DNA of 64,000 nucleotides from Clostridiales bacterium (GTDB taxonomy: Bacteria; Bacillota; Clostridia; Saccharofermentanales; Saccharofermentanaceae), in assembly GCA_017480325.1 (NCBI GenBank), contig JAFVAY010000016.1:1-64000 (forward strand). The letters run 5' to 3'. Numbering within the stretch: position 1 is the first letter of the stretch; each line of letters begins with the position of its first letter. Shown here in pieces: positions 18,132 through 27,778 of this stretch. Made by a program: the position numbers and the translations under genes. The notes beneath the pieces are model-generated. The model had not been told where the DNA came from and did no database searches. It saw only the letters and a list, made by a program, of their open reading frames with translations.

Positions 18132-18206
18132 GAGTGTAGCTTAAGGTTTTTTTAATAAGTCGATAACTACAATCTTCATGAGTAATAATGGAGATTGGAG
18201 CGTCAA

Positions 18207-18662
18207 ATGAACAACATATCTAAGAAGATTATATCTGCGGTTATTATGCTTTCTCTGGCTGTAGTTATGGGAGGCTGTAATAATGACGTCGTCGAGAAAT
18301 CTTACCTCCATGATGACGATTTGTTTATAAAAAATCACACGAGCGGAATTCTCGAATGGGAGAGCACAGAATATGAGGAAGTGGTTAATGCTCCCAGATA
18401 CTTCAGCATTGGCCCCTCAGAGCCTCTGTATCGCGGCGTAATCGTTCTTACGGACGAATATGCAGATGAGATCATGGAAGCGTATGAATGGGCGCCTGAC
18501 GACTCCGAGATCGAGTTCTCAAAGGTGGATATAAGTGAACTCGACGGACCGTGGCTTACTTCTGACGAATTCAGTTCCGATGTTGCAAGAAGCGAATACG
18601 AGAGCTTTGAATATCTGGTCTTCAATGGTGAGGCATTACTGTTTACTCTGAAGACAAATTAA
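18207..18662 (+). CDS. Small putative lipoprotein, unknown function
   Basis: 151 residues with a signal peptide and lipobox-like VMGGC (Cys about residue 25). The mature part is acidic and shows no family I recognise. The ATG at 18207 is preceded by GGAG at a 6-nt distance. It follows parB and ends at a strong terminator, so it may be the last gene of the parAB unit. Confidence 0.6.
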   Translation: MNNISKKIISAVIMLSLAVVMGGCNNDVVEKSYLHDDDLFIKNHTSGILEWESTEYEEVVNAPRYFSIGPSEPLYRGVIVLTDEYADEIMEAYEWAPDDSEIEFSKVDISELDGPWLTSDEFSSDVARSEYESFEYLVFNGEALLFTLKTN

Positions 18663-18670
18663 GAAAGGGA

Positions 18671-18708
18671 AGAGGGTGCCGGCTTCAAGTTGAAAGCACC
18701 CTCTTATT
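18671..18708 (+). terminator. Rho-independent terminator after the lipoprotein gene
   Basis: AGAGGGTGC (18671-18679) pairs perfectly with GCACCCTCT (18696-18704), followed by TATT. Confidence 0.75.
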
Positions 18709-18728
18709 CTGTTATAATTCACGCGCAC

Positions 18729-18816
18729 GGAGCTGTATCGAAGTGGTCATAACGAGGCGGTCTTGAAAACCGTTTGCCCAAAAGGCACCAGGGTTCGAAT
18801 CCCTGCGGCTCCGCCA
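18729..18816 (+). tRNA. tRNA-Ser(TGA)
   Basis: An 88-nt class II tRNA with a long variable arm. The acceptor GGAGCTG pairs with CGGCTCC, the anticodon loop is CTTGAAA (TGA), the T-arm contains GGTTCGAATCC and CCA is encoded. A TATAAT at 18713-18718 is its likely -10. A decayed integrase island lies directly downstream, so the 3' end is a likely former attachment site. Confidence 0.95.
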
Positions 18817-18820
18817 CCTG

Positions 18821-18858
18821 AAAACCCTTGAAACTATTGAGTTTCGAGGGTTTTTGCT
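18821..18858 (+). terminator. Terminator of tRNA-Ser(TGA)
   Basis: AAAACCCTTGAAAC pairs with GTTTCGAGGGTTTT around a 6-nt loop (one wobble), followed by TTTG. Confidence 0.75.
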
Positions 18859-18865
18859 TTGCCCA

Positions 18866-18885
18866 AAATGCGGTTCGAATCTACG
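18866..18885. other. T-arm-like sequence, possible attachment-site relic
   Basis: GCGGTTCGAATCTACGC repeats the T-loop core GGTTCGAATC of the adjacent tRNA-Ser. It lies between the tRNA terminator and the integrase fragment, where an att duplicate would be expected. Confidence 0.35.
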
Positions 18886-18904
18886 CTGTTTTTGGCAGTT
18901 TTCC

Positions 18905-18929
18905 ATGCAAGAAAAGATTTTTCTTGCAT
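18905..18929. terminator. Perfect 11-bp hairpin in the integrase relic
   Basis: ATGCAAGAAAA and TTTTCTTGCAT flank a 3-nt centre. Could be the terminator of the former integrase gene, which ended just to the right on the minus strand. Confidence 0.5.
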
Positions 18930-18950
18930 GAAATGACCTTAGTTGAAGCA

Positions 18951-19196
18951 TCAGATCTTTAACGCTTTCCCTAATACAGCAGCCGACGTGAGCTTAGATT
19001 TATACTCGGAATGGCTGTATATATTGGACGTTGTTCCGATGGCACTATGGCCTAACCACTCTTGAATCATCTTCATCGGTACATCATTTGCTAACATAAG
19101 GCTTGCACAACTGTGCCTTAAATCGTGGAATCTTATGATTCTCATGCCGTTGTTCTTCAGAATTGTCTTGAATTTCGCTGTGATGGTATCGTGGAA
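18951..19196 (-). pseudogene. Tyrosine recombinase (integrase), C-terminal fragment
   Basis: About 81 residues remain: FHDTITAKFKTILKNNG, then RFHDLRHSCASLML with the conserved HxLRH, EWLGHSAIGTT with the GH motif, and the catalytic Tyr in IYSHSEY. The catalytic C-terminal half of a phage or ICE integrase is present, but the N-terminal and core-binding domains and the first catalytic Arg are missing. It abuts unrelated sequence at about 19197. Its position next to tRNA-Ser(TGA) identifies a dead integrated element. Confidence 0.85.
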
Positions 19197-19197
19197 G

Positions 19198-19348
19198 GAA
19201 GAGCGCCGAGAAACTGCTCGCTGAGATCAACGGTCTCTTTGCCGGCGGAGAACTTGCCGAAGAAGATAAGAAGTCAGGCGGAGAGACCGACAGGAAATCA
19301 GATTTACTACAAATTCATAGGGAATATATCATAAGTGGAGGGCAGAGG
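19198..19348 (+). other. Unassigned coding-like scrap between integrase and excisionase relics
   Basis: On the plus strand a stop-free segment reads AEKLLAEINGLFAGGELAEE and continues with lysine- and glutamate-rich sequence. It has no start or recognisable domain. It replaces the expected middle of the integrase gene, consistent with a rearrangement or insertion that destroyed it. Confidence 0.3.
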
Positions 19349-19815
19349 TCACAGCTTAGCAATCGTCCATAGAGCCTTCAGATGTTTCTTTGACTTGCGT
19401 TCTATGTGGTTGTATCTACTCGAAGATATCCAATCTATCAGGCAGGGCTTTGGAATCAGATATCTGTCCAGCAGATCAAATGCTTCAAGCTTTTCACACT
19501 CTCTAAAGCATCCTCCTCAAATTCCTCGTCGGGATTGATCCTTATGGTCAGAGGCTTGGCTTTTTTTGTACTACGGTACCATCCTTCAGGCGCAACGTAT
19601 TTGTGGGGATTAAGTTCCCAGTCTTCAAAGAAATCGATTAAGTCCTGCTTCTTTACGTAGTAGCAGCGCGTTGCTTTACCATTATAATAGGCCGGCAATA
19701 ATTTGCTTTGTATAAGATACAGTGCTGTACGCTTGCTCATGTGCCCGACAATACGCACATGTTCTTTGCTGAGCAATTCCGGGTAGTTCTTTAGTTCGTT
19801 TAGATCCAATTTCAT
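19349..19815 (-). pseudogene. Excisionase-like HTH protein, frameshifted near its C-terminus
   Basis: The N-terminal 75 residues contain a MerR/excisionase-type HTH (SKRTALYLIQSKLLPAYYNG, then YYVKKQDLIDFFEDW), as in DNA-binding proteins encoded just before tyrosine integrases. The original frame ends at 19456 after an abrupt HLICWTDI. An overlapping frame continues with LDRYLIPKPCLIDWISSSR and ends at 19349, and looks like the true C-terminus. I infer a single-base indel near 19490. With the integrase fragment it forms the relic of one module. Confidence 0.6.
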
Positions 19816-19816
19816 A

Positions 19817-20029
19817 GTGATTAAGTCCTTTATAGATTATTTATCCCTGAGTGACTTCGATCATTCGGCAATCCTAACGGACATAAACCTTGTTCCTCGT
19901 GGTGACATTGTTCCGGAACTTATAAACGATTATAAAGCAATGGAGAATATGATTTATGGGAATATTCCTTCTTTTGATGAGGTAATGGAATATCTCCATA
20001 TTTTACAAGAAGAAATTCACGCACTGTAA
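19817..20029 (+). CDS. Small protein of unknown function in the relic island
   Basis: 70 residues from a GTG one base after the divergent excisionase start. It is acidic with no recognised motif. It reads like real coding sequence, with amphipathic helices at the C-terminus, but could be a C-terminal fragment of a larger lost gene, since no Shine-Dalgarno is seen. Its promoter would have to overlap the excisionase gene. Confidence 0.35.
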   Translation: MIKSFIDYLSLSDFDHSAILTDINLVPRGDIVPELINDYKAMENMIYGNIPSFDEVMEYLHILQEEIHAL

Positions 20030-20078
20030 ACTACAAGTGTCTCGAATCACAAAGGTGCTACAATCATTCTCGCGGTTG

Positions 20079-20084
20079 TATAAT
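20079..20084 (+). promoter_or_regulatory. -10 element placed for a leaderless transcript
   Basis: TATAAT ends 6 nt before the ATG at 20091, so transcription should begin at or next to the start codon. No Shine-Dalgarno is present. Confidence 0.55.
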
Positions 20085-20090
20085 GGTCTC

Positions 20091-21299
20091 ATGATTACTT
20101 GCTGTAAGAACTGTGCCGGGAAGCTGGTGTACGATCCGAAGAAACAGATGCTGGTGTGCGAGATGTGCGGCAGCCTTTTCGCGCCGGAGGAAGTCGGAAC
20201 GCGTGATGACGGGCTTAATGCCGACAGTAAAGCGCGATCCCTGAACGACATTTACGGCACCGATTCCGAGGACCTCATGGACTGCTACGTGTACACCTGT
20301 AACAGCTGTGGAGGGGAGATAATCATCAACGGTACCGAGGCCTCCACCAAGTGCATCTACTGCGGCAATTCGGCCGTGGTCTTCAGCCGGATCACGAGGC
20401 AGCACCGACCTCAGGGCATCATCCCGTTTAAGATCACTAAGGAGGAGGCCGTGGAGGCAGTTCGGCGAGTGTTCGAGAAGGGCGTGTTTATCCCTAAGCA
20501 GGTCAAGCAATTCGAGGCTGACAGTGTGCGCGGCATCTACATACCCTACTGGATCGTGGATCTGATGCACAAGGGGGCTGTGGTCGTGTCGGGGCGGGTC
20601 GGCAGCGGCAAGCATTCGAAGACGGTATATTACGGAAGGGCAGGGAGGCTAAAGCTTAACAGTCTTCCTCTTGATGCATCCAGGATGCTGTCAGACGAGA
20701 GCAGTGCGCGGCTTGAGCCCTACGACCTGTACGACCTTAGGAAGTTCGACGAGAGCTTTCTGCTGGGCTTCTATTCCAATATCTCGGACGTTACCTACAG
20801 GGAGCTTTGGAGGGCTGCGAGTCTTCGCGCGGATGCTTACTTCGACGAGCTGGCGAAGAAGAGCGTGCACGACGCCACCTCCAAAAGCATACACGCATCG
20901 GATCAGGTGACAGCCATCGATTACGACCACATAAGATACGCTCTGCTGCCGGCGTGGTTTATCACCTATTCCTATAACGGGCGGCACAACACTATTATCG
21001 TGAACGGACAGACCGGCAAGGTGGTCTGCGGTGTGCCGTGGAACAAGAAGCTTTTCTATCTGCTTCTGGTCGCCCTCGGGGCGCTTCTGAGTGCGGCTTT
21101 CTTCCTGATCCTGAGACAAATTATTCCAGTTATCTTCGAGTCGCGTTCCTCTGACAGCTTCAAGGCAATTCTTATCATGATCGCGGGTTCGGCGGTCATG
21201 TTCTCCTACGGCATCTCGAGGATCAGGACTGTTATTAACAGCATCAAGCTTACTCAGGCGAGCAGCATCTTTAATTTCGTTAAGAAAAGGCAGGGGTAG
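20091..21299 (+). CDS. TFIIB-type zinc-ribbon membrane protein
   Basis: 402 residues. The first ribbon is CCKNC...CEMCG (residues 4-25) and the second CNSCG...CIYCG (about 75-100). Residues 100-310 are soluble with a repeated pattern of W/Y residues. Two transmembrane segments (about 325-350 and 362-380) near the C-terminus anchor it. Similar proteins are common in Clostridia and uncharacterised. The ATG at 20091 is used because the zinc ribbon begins there and the -10 leaves no room for an earlier start. The next gene follows after 2 nt. Confidence 0.75.
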   Translation: MITCCKNCAGKLVYDPKKQMLVCEMCGSLFAPEEVGTRDDGLNADSKARSLNDIYGTDSEDLMDCYVYTCNSCGGEIIINGTEASTKCIYCGNSAVVFSRITRQHRPQGIIPFKITKEEAVEAVRRVFEKGVFIPKQVKQFEADSVRGIYIPYWIVDLMHKGAVVVSGRVGSGKHSKTVYYGRAGRLKLNSLPLDASRMLSDESSARLEPYDLYDLRKFDESFLLGFYSNISDVTYRELWRAASLRADAYFDELAKKSVHDATSKSIHASDQVTAIDYDHIRYALLPAWFITYSYNGRHNTIIVNGQTGKVVCGVPWNKKLFYLLLVALGALLSAAFFLILRQIIPVIFESRSSDSFKAILIMIAGSAVMFSYGISRIRTVINSIKLTQASSIFNFVKKRQG

Positions 21300-21301
21300 G
21301 C

Positions 21302-21562
21302 ATGGATATACTGGCACTCATATTAAGCTGCGGCTTGGGCTTCGGACTCGCGTGTGTGGTTCTCGCGCGGACCTTAGCGAAGTCAAATGATGTCGGTAAC
21401 AGCGTGGGAAAATACTCTGACTATACTGCAGGCATAAATTACGACATAACAAGGGACAAGCTCTCCTATCAGGAGATCGACGTCTTCGTGCACGAGTATA
21501 TCACTGCGGAGGACCGAGAGCCTGACGGACGCGACCTCGACGCCAAGGTGGAGCGTCAGTGA
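21302..21562 (+). CDS. Small single-pass membrane protein
   Basis: 86 residues with one N-terminal transmembrane helix (about 3-25) and a charged tail ending in KVERQ. It begins 2 nt after the zinc-ribbon gene, so they are co-transcribed and perhaps partners. No family recognised. Confidence 0.6.
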   Translation: MDILALILSCGLGFGLACVVLARTLAKSNDVGNSVGKYSDYTAGINYDITRDKLSYQEIDVFVHEYITAEDREPDGRDLDAKVERQ

Positions 21563-21573
21563 CAGAAGGGCAG

Positions 21574-21582
21574 TGTTATAAT
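21574..21582 (+). promoter_or_regulatory. Extended -10 upstream of the GT-C-like gene
   Basis: TG-T-TATAAT (TATAAT at 21577-21582), 48 nt before the start at 21631. Confidence 0.5.
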
Positions 21583-21630
21583 GCATAAGAGAAAATCAGA
21601 GTAGCAGGCGGGGAAAAGGGAAGAGTGATA

Positions 21631-23166
21631 ATGGAGTTTATCAAAAAGAACATTAATACTCTGCTGCTTACCTTGTATATATCCCTTATATGGATATCGT
21701 ATACATATCTTAACTTCTACAGTCAGAAGTTCTTTTGGGTAATCGTGCTGGAAATTATTCTGGTATCTGCAATCGTGTCTTACATAGCGATCCTGGCGAT
21801 AAAGGATAAGGATCTTAAACAGACTTCGCCCAAACATATAGGAAAGAGGATAACGGTTTTAGCAGTTGTGGCTGCCGTAAGTCTTGCTTATGTGTTATAC
21901 AGATATTACACCTATTATCCCGGTGGATTCTCCGGAGATTCGGACATTCAGTATCTTCAGGCTATGGATGTTAATCCGTATAATGATTGGCACCCTGCGT
22001 GGCACACATTTGTATTCTTTAGGCTGCCGCTTCTAGTTACAGGTGAGAGGTCATTTATAGTATTACTGCAGATGATCTACTTCGCTTTTACCCTGGGCTA
22101 TATGGGGATGGTTATATACAAACACACCAATATACAGGCGGTGATCTTAACTACTGCATACATCCTTCTTAATCCGTATACCGGCAACATAATAATATAT
22201 CCTTGGAAGGACGTGGGCTTTGCCATAGCCTGTTGTCTCGCGGCTACAATGACGTTCGAGATATATATGTCGAGGGAGTGGGGAAGCTGGTGGCGCATGA
22301 TGCTTCTGGGACTTGTTCTCGCTAACGCTACCCTATTCAGACATAACGGCATTCTTTTTACCGCAGCACTCTTGGTAGCATTATTCTTTTTCCTTAGCAA
22401 AAAGCAGGCGATCATAATGACGGTCACATTTGTACTTTTCCTTGTCATTGTTAAGGGCCCTGTTTATGGTTTGCTCGGAGTCGAGAAGCCTGAGCAGAGG
22501 ACTATCGAGACGATGGGACTTCCTATAACCATTATAGGCAACGTGGCAAGAGAGGCTCCGGATAAGCTTGACGGGGAAACGGCAGAATTCATTTATTCTA
22601 TCGCACCGAGGGAATGCTGGGAAAATCAATACGTGATAGGAGACTTTAATTCGGTTAAGTTTCTCTATGCTGACAGAGGAGCTGCCGAAGTTTATGGGAA
22701 AAAGAAGATCGTAATGATGGCGCTAAGGTGCTTCAGATATGCTCCGGCAGAGGCATGGAAGGGGGCTATCGCGCTTACGGATACTGTGTACGGCCTGGAT
22801 TACTACCAAAGCGATGCAGACCCGTATTACACGGTTTTGCCTTATGACCGGGAGGTTGATGCTGACAGAGAGGCTTTGATCAATTCTCATAACGGTGCAT
22901 TCATATTCTCGATTTTTAAATATTCGGGATCAGTAGGTATGGCAATGCTTCTGACGCTTATGGTGATACTTGCCAAGAGTGATCTGAGCAGCTTCAGGGA
23001 TTGGAAAAGGTTATTCTTAGGTCTTCCGATCTTCGTACATAATTTTGGCACAATGCTGTTGTTATCCGGCCCTGACGTAAGATTTTTCTTCTTGACTTAC
23101 CTCGTGTGTCCGCTGATTATTGTTATGATGTTACTTCGAAGAGGGGCTGTAAGTGGAAAAGAATGA
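21631..23166 (+). CDS. Polytopic membrane protein, DUF6020/GT-C glycosyltransferase-like
   Basis: 511 residues with about 12 hydrophobic segments. After the second helix pair comes a loop with [16 protein letters not shown] and then NDWHPAWHT. The acidic residue in the first outer loop plus DWHP pattern is typical of DUF6020 proteins and resembles GT-C lipid-linked-sugar transferases. Substrate unknown. The ATG at 21631 is preferred over a GTG two codons earlier. It overlaps the FAD oxidoreductase gene by 14 nt, suggesting a joint role in surface glycan synthesis (inference). Confidence 0.65.
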   Translation: MEFIKKNINTLLLTLYISLIWISYTYLNFYSQKFFWVIVLEIILVSAIVSYIAILAIKDKDLKQTSPKHIGKRITVLAVVAAVSLAYVLYRYYTYYPGGFSGDSDIQYLQAMDVNPYNDWHPAWHTFVFFRLPLLVTGERSFIVLLQMIYFAFTLGYMGMVIYKHTNIQAVILTTAYILLNPYTGNIIIYPWKDVGFAIACCLAATMTFEIYMSREWGSWWRMMLLGLVLANATLFRHNGILFTAALLVALFFFLSKKQAIIMTVTFVLFLVIVKGPVYGLLGVEKPEQRTIETMGLPITIIGNVAREAPDKLDGETAEFIYSIAPRECWENQYVIGDFNSVKFLYADRGAAEVYGKKKIVMMALRCFRYAPAEAWKGAIALTDTVYGLDYYQSDADPYYTVLPYDREVDADREALINSHNGAFIFSIFKYSGSVGMAMLLTLMVILAKSDLSSFRDWKRLFLGLPIFVHNFGTMLLLSGPDVRFFFLTYLVCPLIIVMMLLRRGAVSGKE

Positions 23167-24718
23167 GGTTATAGTAATTGGCGCGGGTCCTGCGGGACTC
23201 ACAGCGGCATATGAGCTCCTTAAGTCCGGCAAGGGCTATAAGGTAACTGTAATAGAAGAGACCAATTATATTGGCGGTATTTCAAGAACAGTAAATTATA
23301 AAGGTAACCGTATGGATATGGGAGGACACCGATTCTTCTCCAAGGTACCAGAGGTTAACGAGTGGTGGGAAAAAATGCTGCCGACGCAGGGCAGTAAACC
23401 AAAGGATGATGTGATATTAGGAAGAGACTGTGAGGTAAAGGCCGGGGGACCTGATCCGGAGCAAACAGACAAGGTTATGCTTCGAAGACACAGAGTTTCA
23501 AGGATATTGTTTATGGATAAGTTCTACGACTATCCTATCTCTATGAAGCCTGAGACCTTCAGGAATATGGGTTTTGTAAACACCCTGAAGGTTGGCTTCA
23601 GTTATATCGGCTCTGTGATACATAAGCTTCCTGAGGATAATCTGGAGAATTTTTACATTAACCGTTTTGGCCGTAAATTGTATAGCATGTTTTTCGAGTA
23701 CTATACGGAGAATCTGTGGGGGAGACACCCAAGTGATATAGATGCTTCATGGGGTAAGCAGAGAGTAAAGGGGTTGTCTATTAGTGCGGTTATCAAAGAC
23801 ATAGTGGGGAAGGTCTTCGGTAAGAAAAATCGTAAAGTGGAGACCTCTCTTATAGAGGAGTTCAGTTATCCCAAGTATGGCCCCGGGCAGCTTTGGGAGA
23901 TCACCGCGGACGAAGTCAGAAGGCTTGGCGGCAGCATCATAATGAATGCGACGGTTAACAGAATACATAAGTCTCAAGACGGAATACTTACGGGTGTAAG
24001 CTACGAGGCCGAAGGACAGGAAATCGAACTGCCTGCGGATATCATTATCTCATCAATGCCACTTAAAGATCTGGTGGTAAGCATGAATGATGTTCCCGCT
24101 GATGAATATAGGATCGCAGAGGGGCTTCCGTACAGAGATTATATGACTCTCGGAGTCCTCGTAAAAAAGCTTAAGCTGGAGAATAAGACTGATATTAAAA
24201 CAATGGGCAATATCGTTCCCGACTGCTGGGTCTATATTCAGGATCGACGAGTAAAGATGGGAAGATTCCAAATATATAACAATTGGTCTCCCTATATGGT
24301 TAAGGATCTTGAGAATACAGTGTGGGTCGGACTCGAGTATTTTGTTCAGGAAAACGATGAGAACTGGAGTATGGCTGACGAGGATTTTGCCAAGCTTGCG
24401 GTGGACGAGATGATTACTCTCGGGCTTATTAAGAGCAGGGATGATGTACTTGATTCTCATGTGGAGCGTGTAAAGAAGGCGTATCCTGCCTACTTCGATA
24501 CCTATGATGAGATCGATAAACTGGTGAGATACCTTAGCGATATCCCCAATCTTTACTGTGTAGGACGTAACGGTCAGCACAGATATAACAATATAGATCA
24601 CTCAATGTGTACTTCGTTTGAGGCGGTAAAGAACATACTCAACGGTGTTACGGACAAGACCAACATTTGGAGTGTCAACACAGAGGAAGAGTATCACGAG
24701 ACCAAGAGTGAAGCGTAG
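23153..24718 (+). CDS. FAD-dependent oxidoreductase (amine oxidase/UDP-galactopyranose-mutase-like)
   Basis: 521 residues. The N-terminal Rossmann motif is [16 protein letters not shown] (residues 7-22), followed by [20 protein letters not shown], the GG and FAD contacts of the amine oxidase/protoporphyrinogen oxidase group. The C-terminal [18 protein letters not shown] segment closes the FAD site. Relatives act on nucleotide sugars or isoprenoids, often next to glycosyltransferases, which fits the overlapping upstream gene. The start is GTG at 23153 with AGAGGGG upstream. The substrate is not known. Confidence 0.75.
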   Translation: MEKNEVIVIGAGPAGLTAAYELLKSGKGYKVTVIEETNYIGGISRTVNYKGNRMDMGGHRFFSKVPEVNEWWEKMLPTQGSKPKDDVILGRDCEVKAGGPDPEQTDKVMLRRHRVSRILFMDKFYDYPISMKPETFRNMGFVNTLKVGFSYIGSVIHKLPEDNLENFYINRFGRKLYSMFFEYYTENLWGRHPSDIDASWGKQRVKGLSISAVIKDIVGKVFGKKNRKVETSLIEEFSYPKYGPGQLWEITADEVRRLGGSIIMNATVNRIHKSQDGILTGVSYEAEGQEIELPADIIISSMPLKDLVVSMNDVPADEYRIAEGLPYRDYMTLGVLVKKLKLENKTDIKTMGNIVPDCWVYIQDRRVKMGRFQIYNNWSPYMVKDLENTVWVGLEYFVQENDENWSMADEDFAKLAVDEMITLGLIKSRDDVLDSHVERVKKAYPAYFDTYDEIDKLVRYLSDIPNLYCVGRNGQHRYNNIDHSMCTSFEAVKNILNGVTDKTNIWSVNTEEEYHETKSEA

Positions 24719-24720
24719 CA

Positions 24721-25587
24721 TCACCCCTGCCGTATTACATCGCCTCTTACAGTGTTGAAGACGGGGCGGTAGTTTTTCTGCTCTGAGACGAGGCACGCGA
24801 GGCGGTAGGTGGCGTGGGCCTCGTCGTCGCTTATGGGAATGATTATCCTGTCAGGTGCAGTATAGCCGCGATTCATAAATTGGTCGGAGATAAAGAAGGG
24901 CAGTGTGGAGGATTCTATCAGCTCGTTCATGGCGTCGTTGTTAGTCTGAACAAGAAGATCGCCCTCGATAAGTTTGTCCCTGCAGATCTCCATCCAGAAG
25001 CCGATCTGAGCGTTGACGAGTATTCGCACGCCTCGAAGCGCCTTGAAGGTGACGTTTTTACGCCTCGCGAGCTTGTGGTTTACGGGCAAAGCGACGTAAA
25101 GCTGTTCCTCCATTATGCGTTGAGTGAATATGCTTCGATCCTCCGGCTCTTCGTGAAGTATACAAAGCTGATAGGCGCGATTCTTAAGCCCGGTAATAAG
25201 TCTGACGTCGTCATCTACGAGCTCCGTTGATAAAGTCTTGCCCGGCAGCCTCTCTTGCAGAGTCGGGATAAGATCATAAAGGGGCATCGGCGCGCATGAA
25301 CCGATGCTTATAGTCCTGAGGCTCCTGTCGTAAGACAACACGCGGTCGATCATCTCCTGATTCGCCTGCAGCGTGCGTACCGCATAATCGTACGCGACCT
25401 TCCCCGTCCCGTTAAGCATAAGCTTACTGCTTCCCCTCTCGAAAAGGTTTACTCCCAGCTCATCCTCGAGCTTCTTCATTGATCTTGATAACGACGGCTG
25501 TGTAATATGAAGCTTCTCGGAGGCTTTAAGCAGAGTCCCGCACTCGGCGAAGGCAACGAACTGTTCCAGAAGATATGTCTCGATCAT
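24721..25587 (-). CDS. LysR-type transcriptional regulator
   Basis: 288 residues. The N-terminal winged HTH is at residues 1-60 (FAECGTLLKASEKLHITQPS, then LSRSMKKLEDELGVNLFER). The effector-binding domain follows (residues 90-285). It is convergent with the FAD oxidoreductase (stops 2 nt apart) and divergent from the aldo/keto reductase gene. A dyad-rich GTATGCGTGATACGTATAC at about 25609 in the 121-bp gap is a candidate binding site. It most likely controls the downstream reductase and dehydrogenase. Confidence 0.88.
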   Translation of the reverse strand: MIETYLLEQFVAFAECGTLLKASEKLHITQPSLSRSMKKLEDELGVNLFERGSSKLMLNGTGKVAYDYAVRTLQANQEMIDRVLSYDRSLRTISIGSCAPMPLYDLIPTLQERLPGKTLSTELVDDDVRLITGLKNRAYQLCILHEEPEDRSIFTQRIMEEQLYVALPVNHKLARRKNVTFKALRGVRILVNAQIGFWMEICRDKLIEGDLLVQTNNDAMNELIESSTLPFFISDQFMNRGYTAPDRIIIPISDDEAHATYRLACLVSEQKNYRPVFNTVRGDVIRQG

Positions 25588-25708
25588 GGTGGTAGGCTCC
25601 TTATCGAATGGTATGCGTGATACGTATACAATTATAGGTCAAAAGCATTAGACCCACAACGTTAAACCCAGTAAAATCAAGGTATAAACAGCAAAGGAGG
25701 CATTACTT

Positions 25709-26548
25709 ATGGAATACTTCACACTTAATAACGGAATCAAGATGCCAATGGCAGGAATCGGTGTTTTTATGCTGACTCCGGATCAGGCAGAGGCTTCGAT
25801 CGAGAGCGCTCTTAAGGGCGGTGTAAGACTTATAGACACGGCGAATGCCTATATGAACGAGAGTGCGACGGGCAGAGGAATTAAGAAGAGCGGCGTCGCG
25901 AGAGAGGACATCTTTCTCGTAACCAAGCTCTGGCCTACCGTATACGGCAAGGAGACCGCGGTAGACGAGACCCTGGCAAGACTTCAGACGGATTATATCG
26001 ATCTTCTTTTCCTCCATCAGCCCACGGATAACTGGAAGGAAGGTTATAAGAATATCGAGAAGGCGGTTAAGGAAGGGAAGGTTAAGGCCATAGGTCTTTC
26101 GAACTTCGATAACGAGACACTTGAAGAAGCGATCGAGTGGGCGCAGATCAAGCCTCAGGTTGTTCAGGTGGAGGCTCATCCTTATTTCCCTCAGACAGAG
26201 CTTAAGGCGATCCTTGCTAAGACAGGGATGGGTATAATGGCTTGGTATCCTCTGGGCCACGGCGATAAGACATTGATAGAGCGGCCTGTGTTCGCGGAGC
26301 TCGGCGCTAAGTACGGCAAGTCCAATGCTCAGATCATTCTTCGCTGGCACATCCAAAGCGGCAATGTTGTTATTCCTGGTTCGAAGAATCCCGATCACAT
26401 CCGCGATAACTTCGACATCTTCGACTTCGAGTTTACAGATGATGAGATGAAGAAGATTGCAGAGCTTGATAATGGTGTACGTTACTATCAGGGTAACCCC
26501 GAGCTTCTTAAGCAGTATGCTTCCATGGAGCTTGGACCTGACCTTTAA
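25709..26548 (+). CDS. Aldo/keto reductase
   Basis: An NAD(P)H-dependent carbonyl reductase with a TIM barrel. The catalytic tetrad is visible: Asp in LIDTANAY, Tyr in the same segment, Lys in VTKLWP and His in LLFLHQP. The cofactor segment is VVIPGSKNPDHIRDNF. 279 residues is typical of the short (AKR5-like) group. AAGGAGG precedes the ATG. It is followed by an iron alcohol dehydrogenase, so both may remove aldehydes or balance redox under LysR control. Confidence 0.92.
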   Translation: MEYFTLNNGIKMPMAGIGVFMLTPDQAEASIESALKGGVRLIDTANAYMNESATGRGIKKSGVAREDIFLVTKLWPTVYGKETAVDETLARLQTDYIDLLFLHQPTDNWKEGYKNIEKAVKEGKVKAIGLSNFDNETLEEAIEWAQIKPQVVQVEAHPYFPQTELKAILAKTGMGIMAWYPLGHGDKTLIERPVFAELGAKYGKSNAQIILRWHIQSGNVVIPGSKNPDHIRDNFDIFDFEFTDDEMKKIAELDNGVRYYQGNPELLKQYASMELGPDL

Positions 26549-26594
26549 TCGGGTTTATTAAGAGGCTTAAGATTATCAACGGGGAGGCAGCGTG

Positions 26595-27755
26595 ATGAAT
26601 AGTTTTACTTATGAATATCCGGTCAAGGTTTACTTCGGAGAGGGAGCGGCGAAGAAGAATCTGCCTTCTGAGCTCACGAAGGTCGGGAAGACCGTAATGC
26701 TTGCCTATGGCGGCGGTTCGATTAAGCGTAACGGTGTCTACGATGAACTGATGTCCATCCTGAAGGCTACGGGCAAGACCGTCGTGGAGTTTACCGGTAT
26801 CATGTCAAATCCTACCTATGCCAAGGTGCAGGAGGGTGCTCGGCTTGCAGTGGAGAATGACGTTGATTTCATCCTCGCAGTGGGCGGCGGTTCCGTTATC
26901 GACTGCTGTAAGATCGTGTCGGCTCAGGCTAAGACATCTGAGGATATCTGGGAGATGGAGTATGGCGCCCGTAAGTTCCCGAGTGAGTTTATTCCCATGG
27001 GGTCTGTAGTTACGGCCTTCGGGACCGGTGCAGAGGAGAACTGCGGCGCAGTTATAACACATGAAGAGAAGAAGCTCAAGGCTGCTTTGTGGGGTGCGTT
27101 CTACGACTTTACAATCCTCGATCCGGAATACACGATGTCTATGCCTTTAAAGCAGGTGATCTCGGGAGCCTTCGATTCCCTGTCTCACTCTATGGAGACG
27201 TATATGGGATCGCCTAGAGTTCCCAATTATTCTGATGAGATCAACGAGGCGACACAGCGTTCCATCATCCGTAATATCCGGGCGACTTTGGCTGACCCCT
27301 CTGACAGGGTTGCTCGCTCCGAGCTTATATGGGTGGCTGCAATGGCTGAGAACGGAATGCTCAAGATAGGTAAGGTCACCGACTTCCAGTGTCACATGCT
27401 GGAGCATCAGCTGGGCGCTTATACGGACTGTAATCACGGTCAGGGGTTGGCGGTGTTGCATCCGGTTCTGTATCGTCATATGCTGCCCGAGGCTTCTTCT
27501 CAGTTCGCACGTTTGGCGGTTGAGGTCTGGGGCGTTGATCCCAAAGGCAAGAGTGAGGCTTCGCTCGCGGAGGCGTTTGTCGATGCGTTGGCGGCATTCA
27601 TTAAGGAGATAGGACTTCCTTCAACTTTGACAGAGATGGGAATATCTGAAGCTACCGACCTCCGGGCGATTGCCGACAGTACAGTTATTACCGCCGGCTG
27701 TGCGAGAAAGTTTACTCCTGACGAATTGTTGCAGGTGTTGGAAGAGAGTATATAA
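26595..27755 (+). CDS. Iron-containing alcohol dehydrogenase
   Basis: 386 residues. The nucleotide loop is LAVGGGSVIDCCKIV. Metal ligands fit Asp/His in SLSHSMETYMG and the His residues in FQCHMLEHQLGAYTDCNHGQ. It resembles the NAD(P)H-dependent butanol dehydrogenase group. The ATG at 26595 has GGGAGG 7 nt upstream; an overlapping GTG immediately before is less likely. Together with the aldo/keto reductase it would interconvert aldehydes and alcohols. Confidence 0.92.
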   Translation: MNSFTYEYPVKVYFGEGAAKKNLPSELTKVGKTVMLAYGGGSIKRNGVYDELMSILKATGKTVVEFTGIMSNPTYAKVQEGARLAVENDVDFILAVGGGSVIDCCKIVSAQAKTSEDIWEMEYGARKFPSEFIPMGSVVTAFGTGAEENCGAVITHEEKKLKAALWGAFYDFTILDPEYTMSMPLKQVISGAFDSLSHSMETYMGSPRVPNYSDEINEATQRSIIRNIRATLADPSDRVARSELIWVAAMAENGMLKIGKVTDFQCHMLEHQLGAYTDCNHGQGLAVLHPVLYRHMLPEASSQFARLAVEVWGVDPKGKSEASLAEAFVDALAAFIKEIGLPSTLTEMGISEATDLRAIADSTVITAGCARKFTPDELLQVLEESI

Positions 27756-27778
27756 AAATCTAAGATTAATTGGTCGCG

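Noticed and set aside
25588..25708. Riboswitch upstream of the aldo/keto reductase
   Set aside because: Only a short dyad is seen, as expected for a LysR site; no extended structure.
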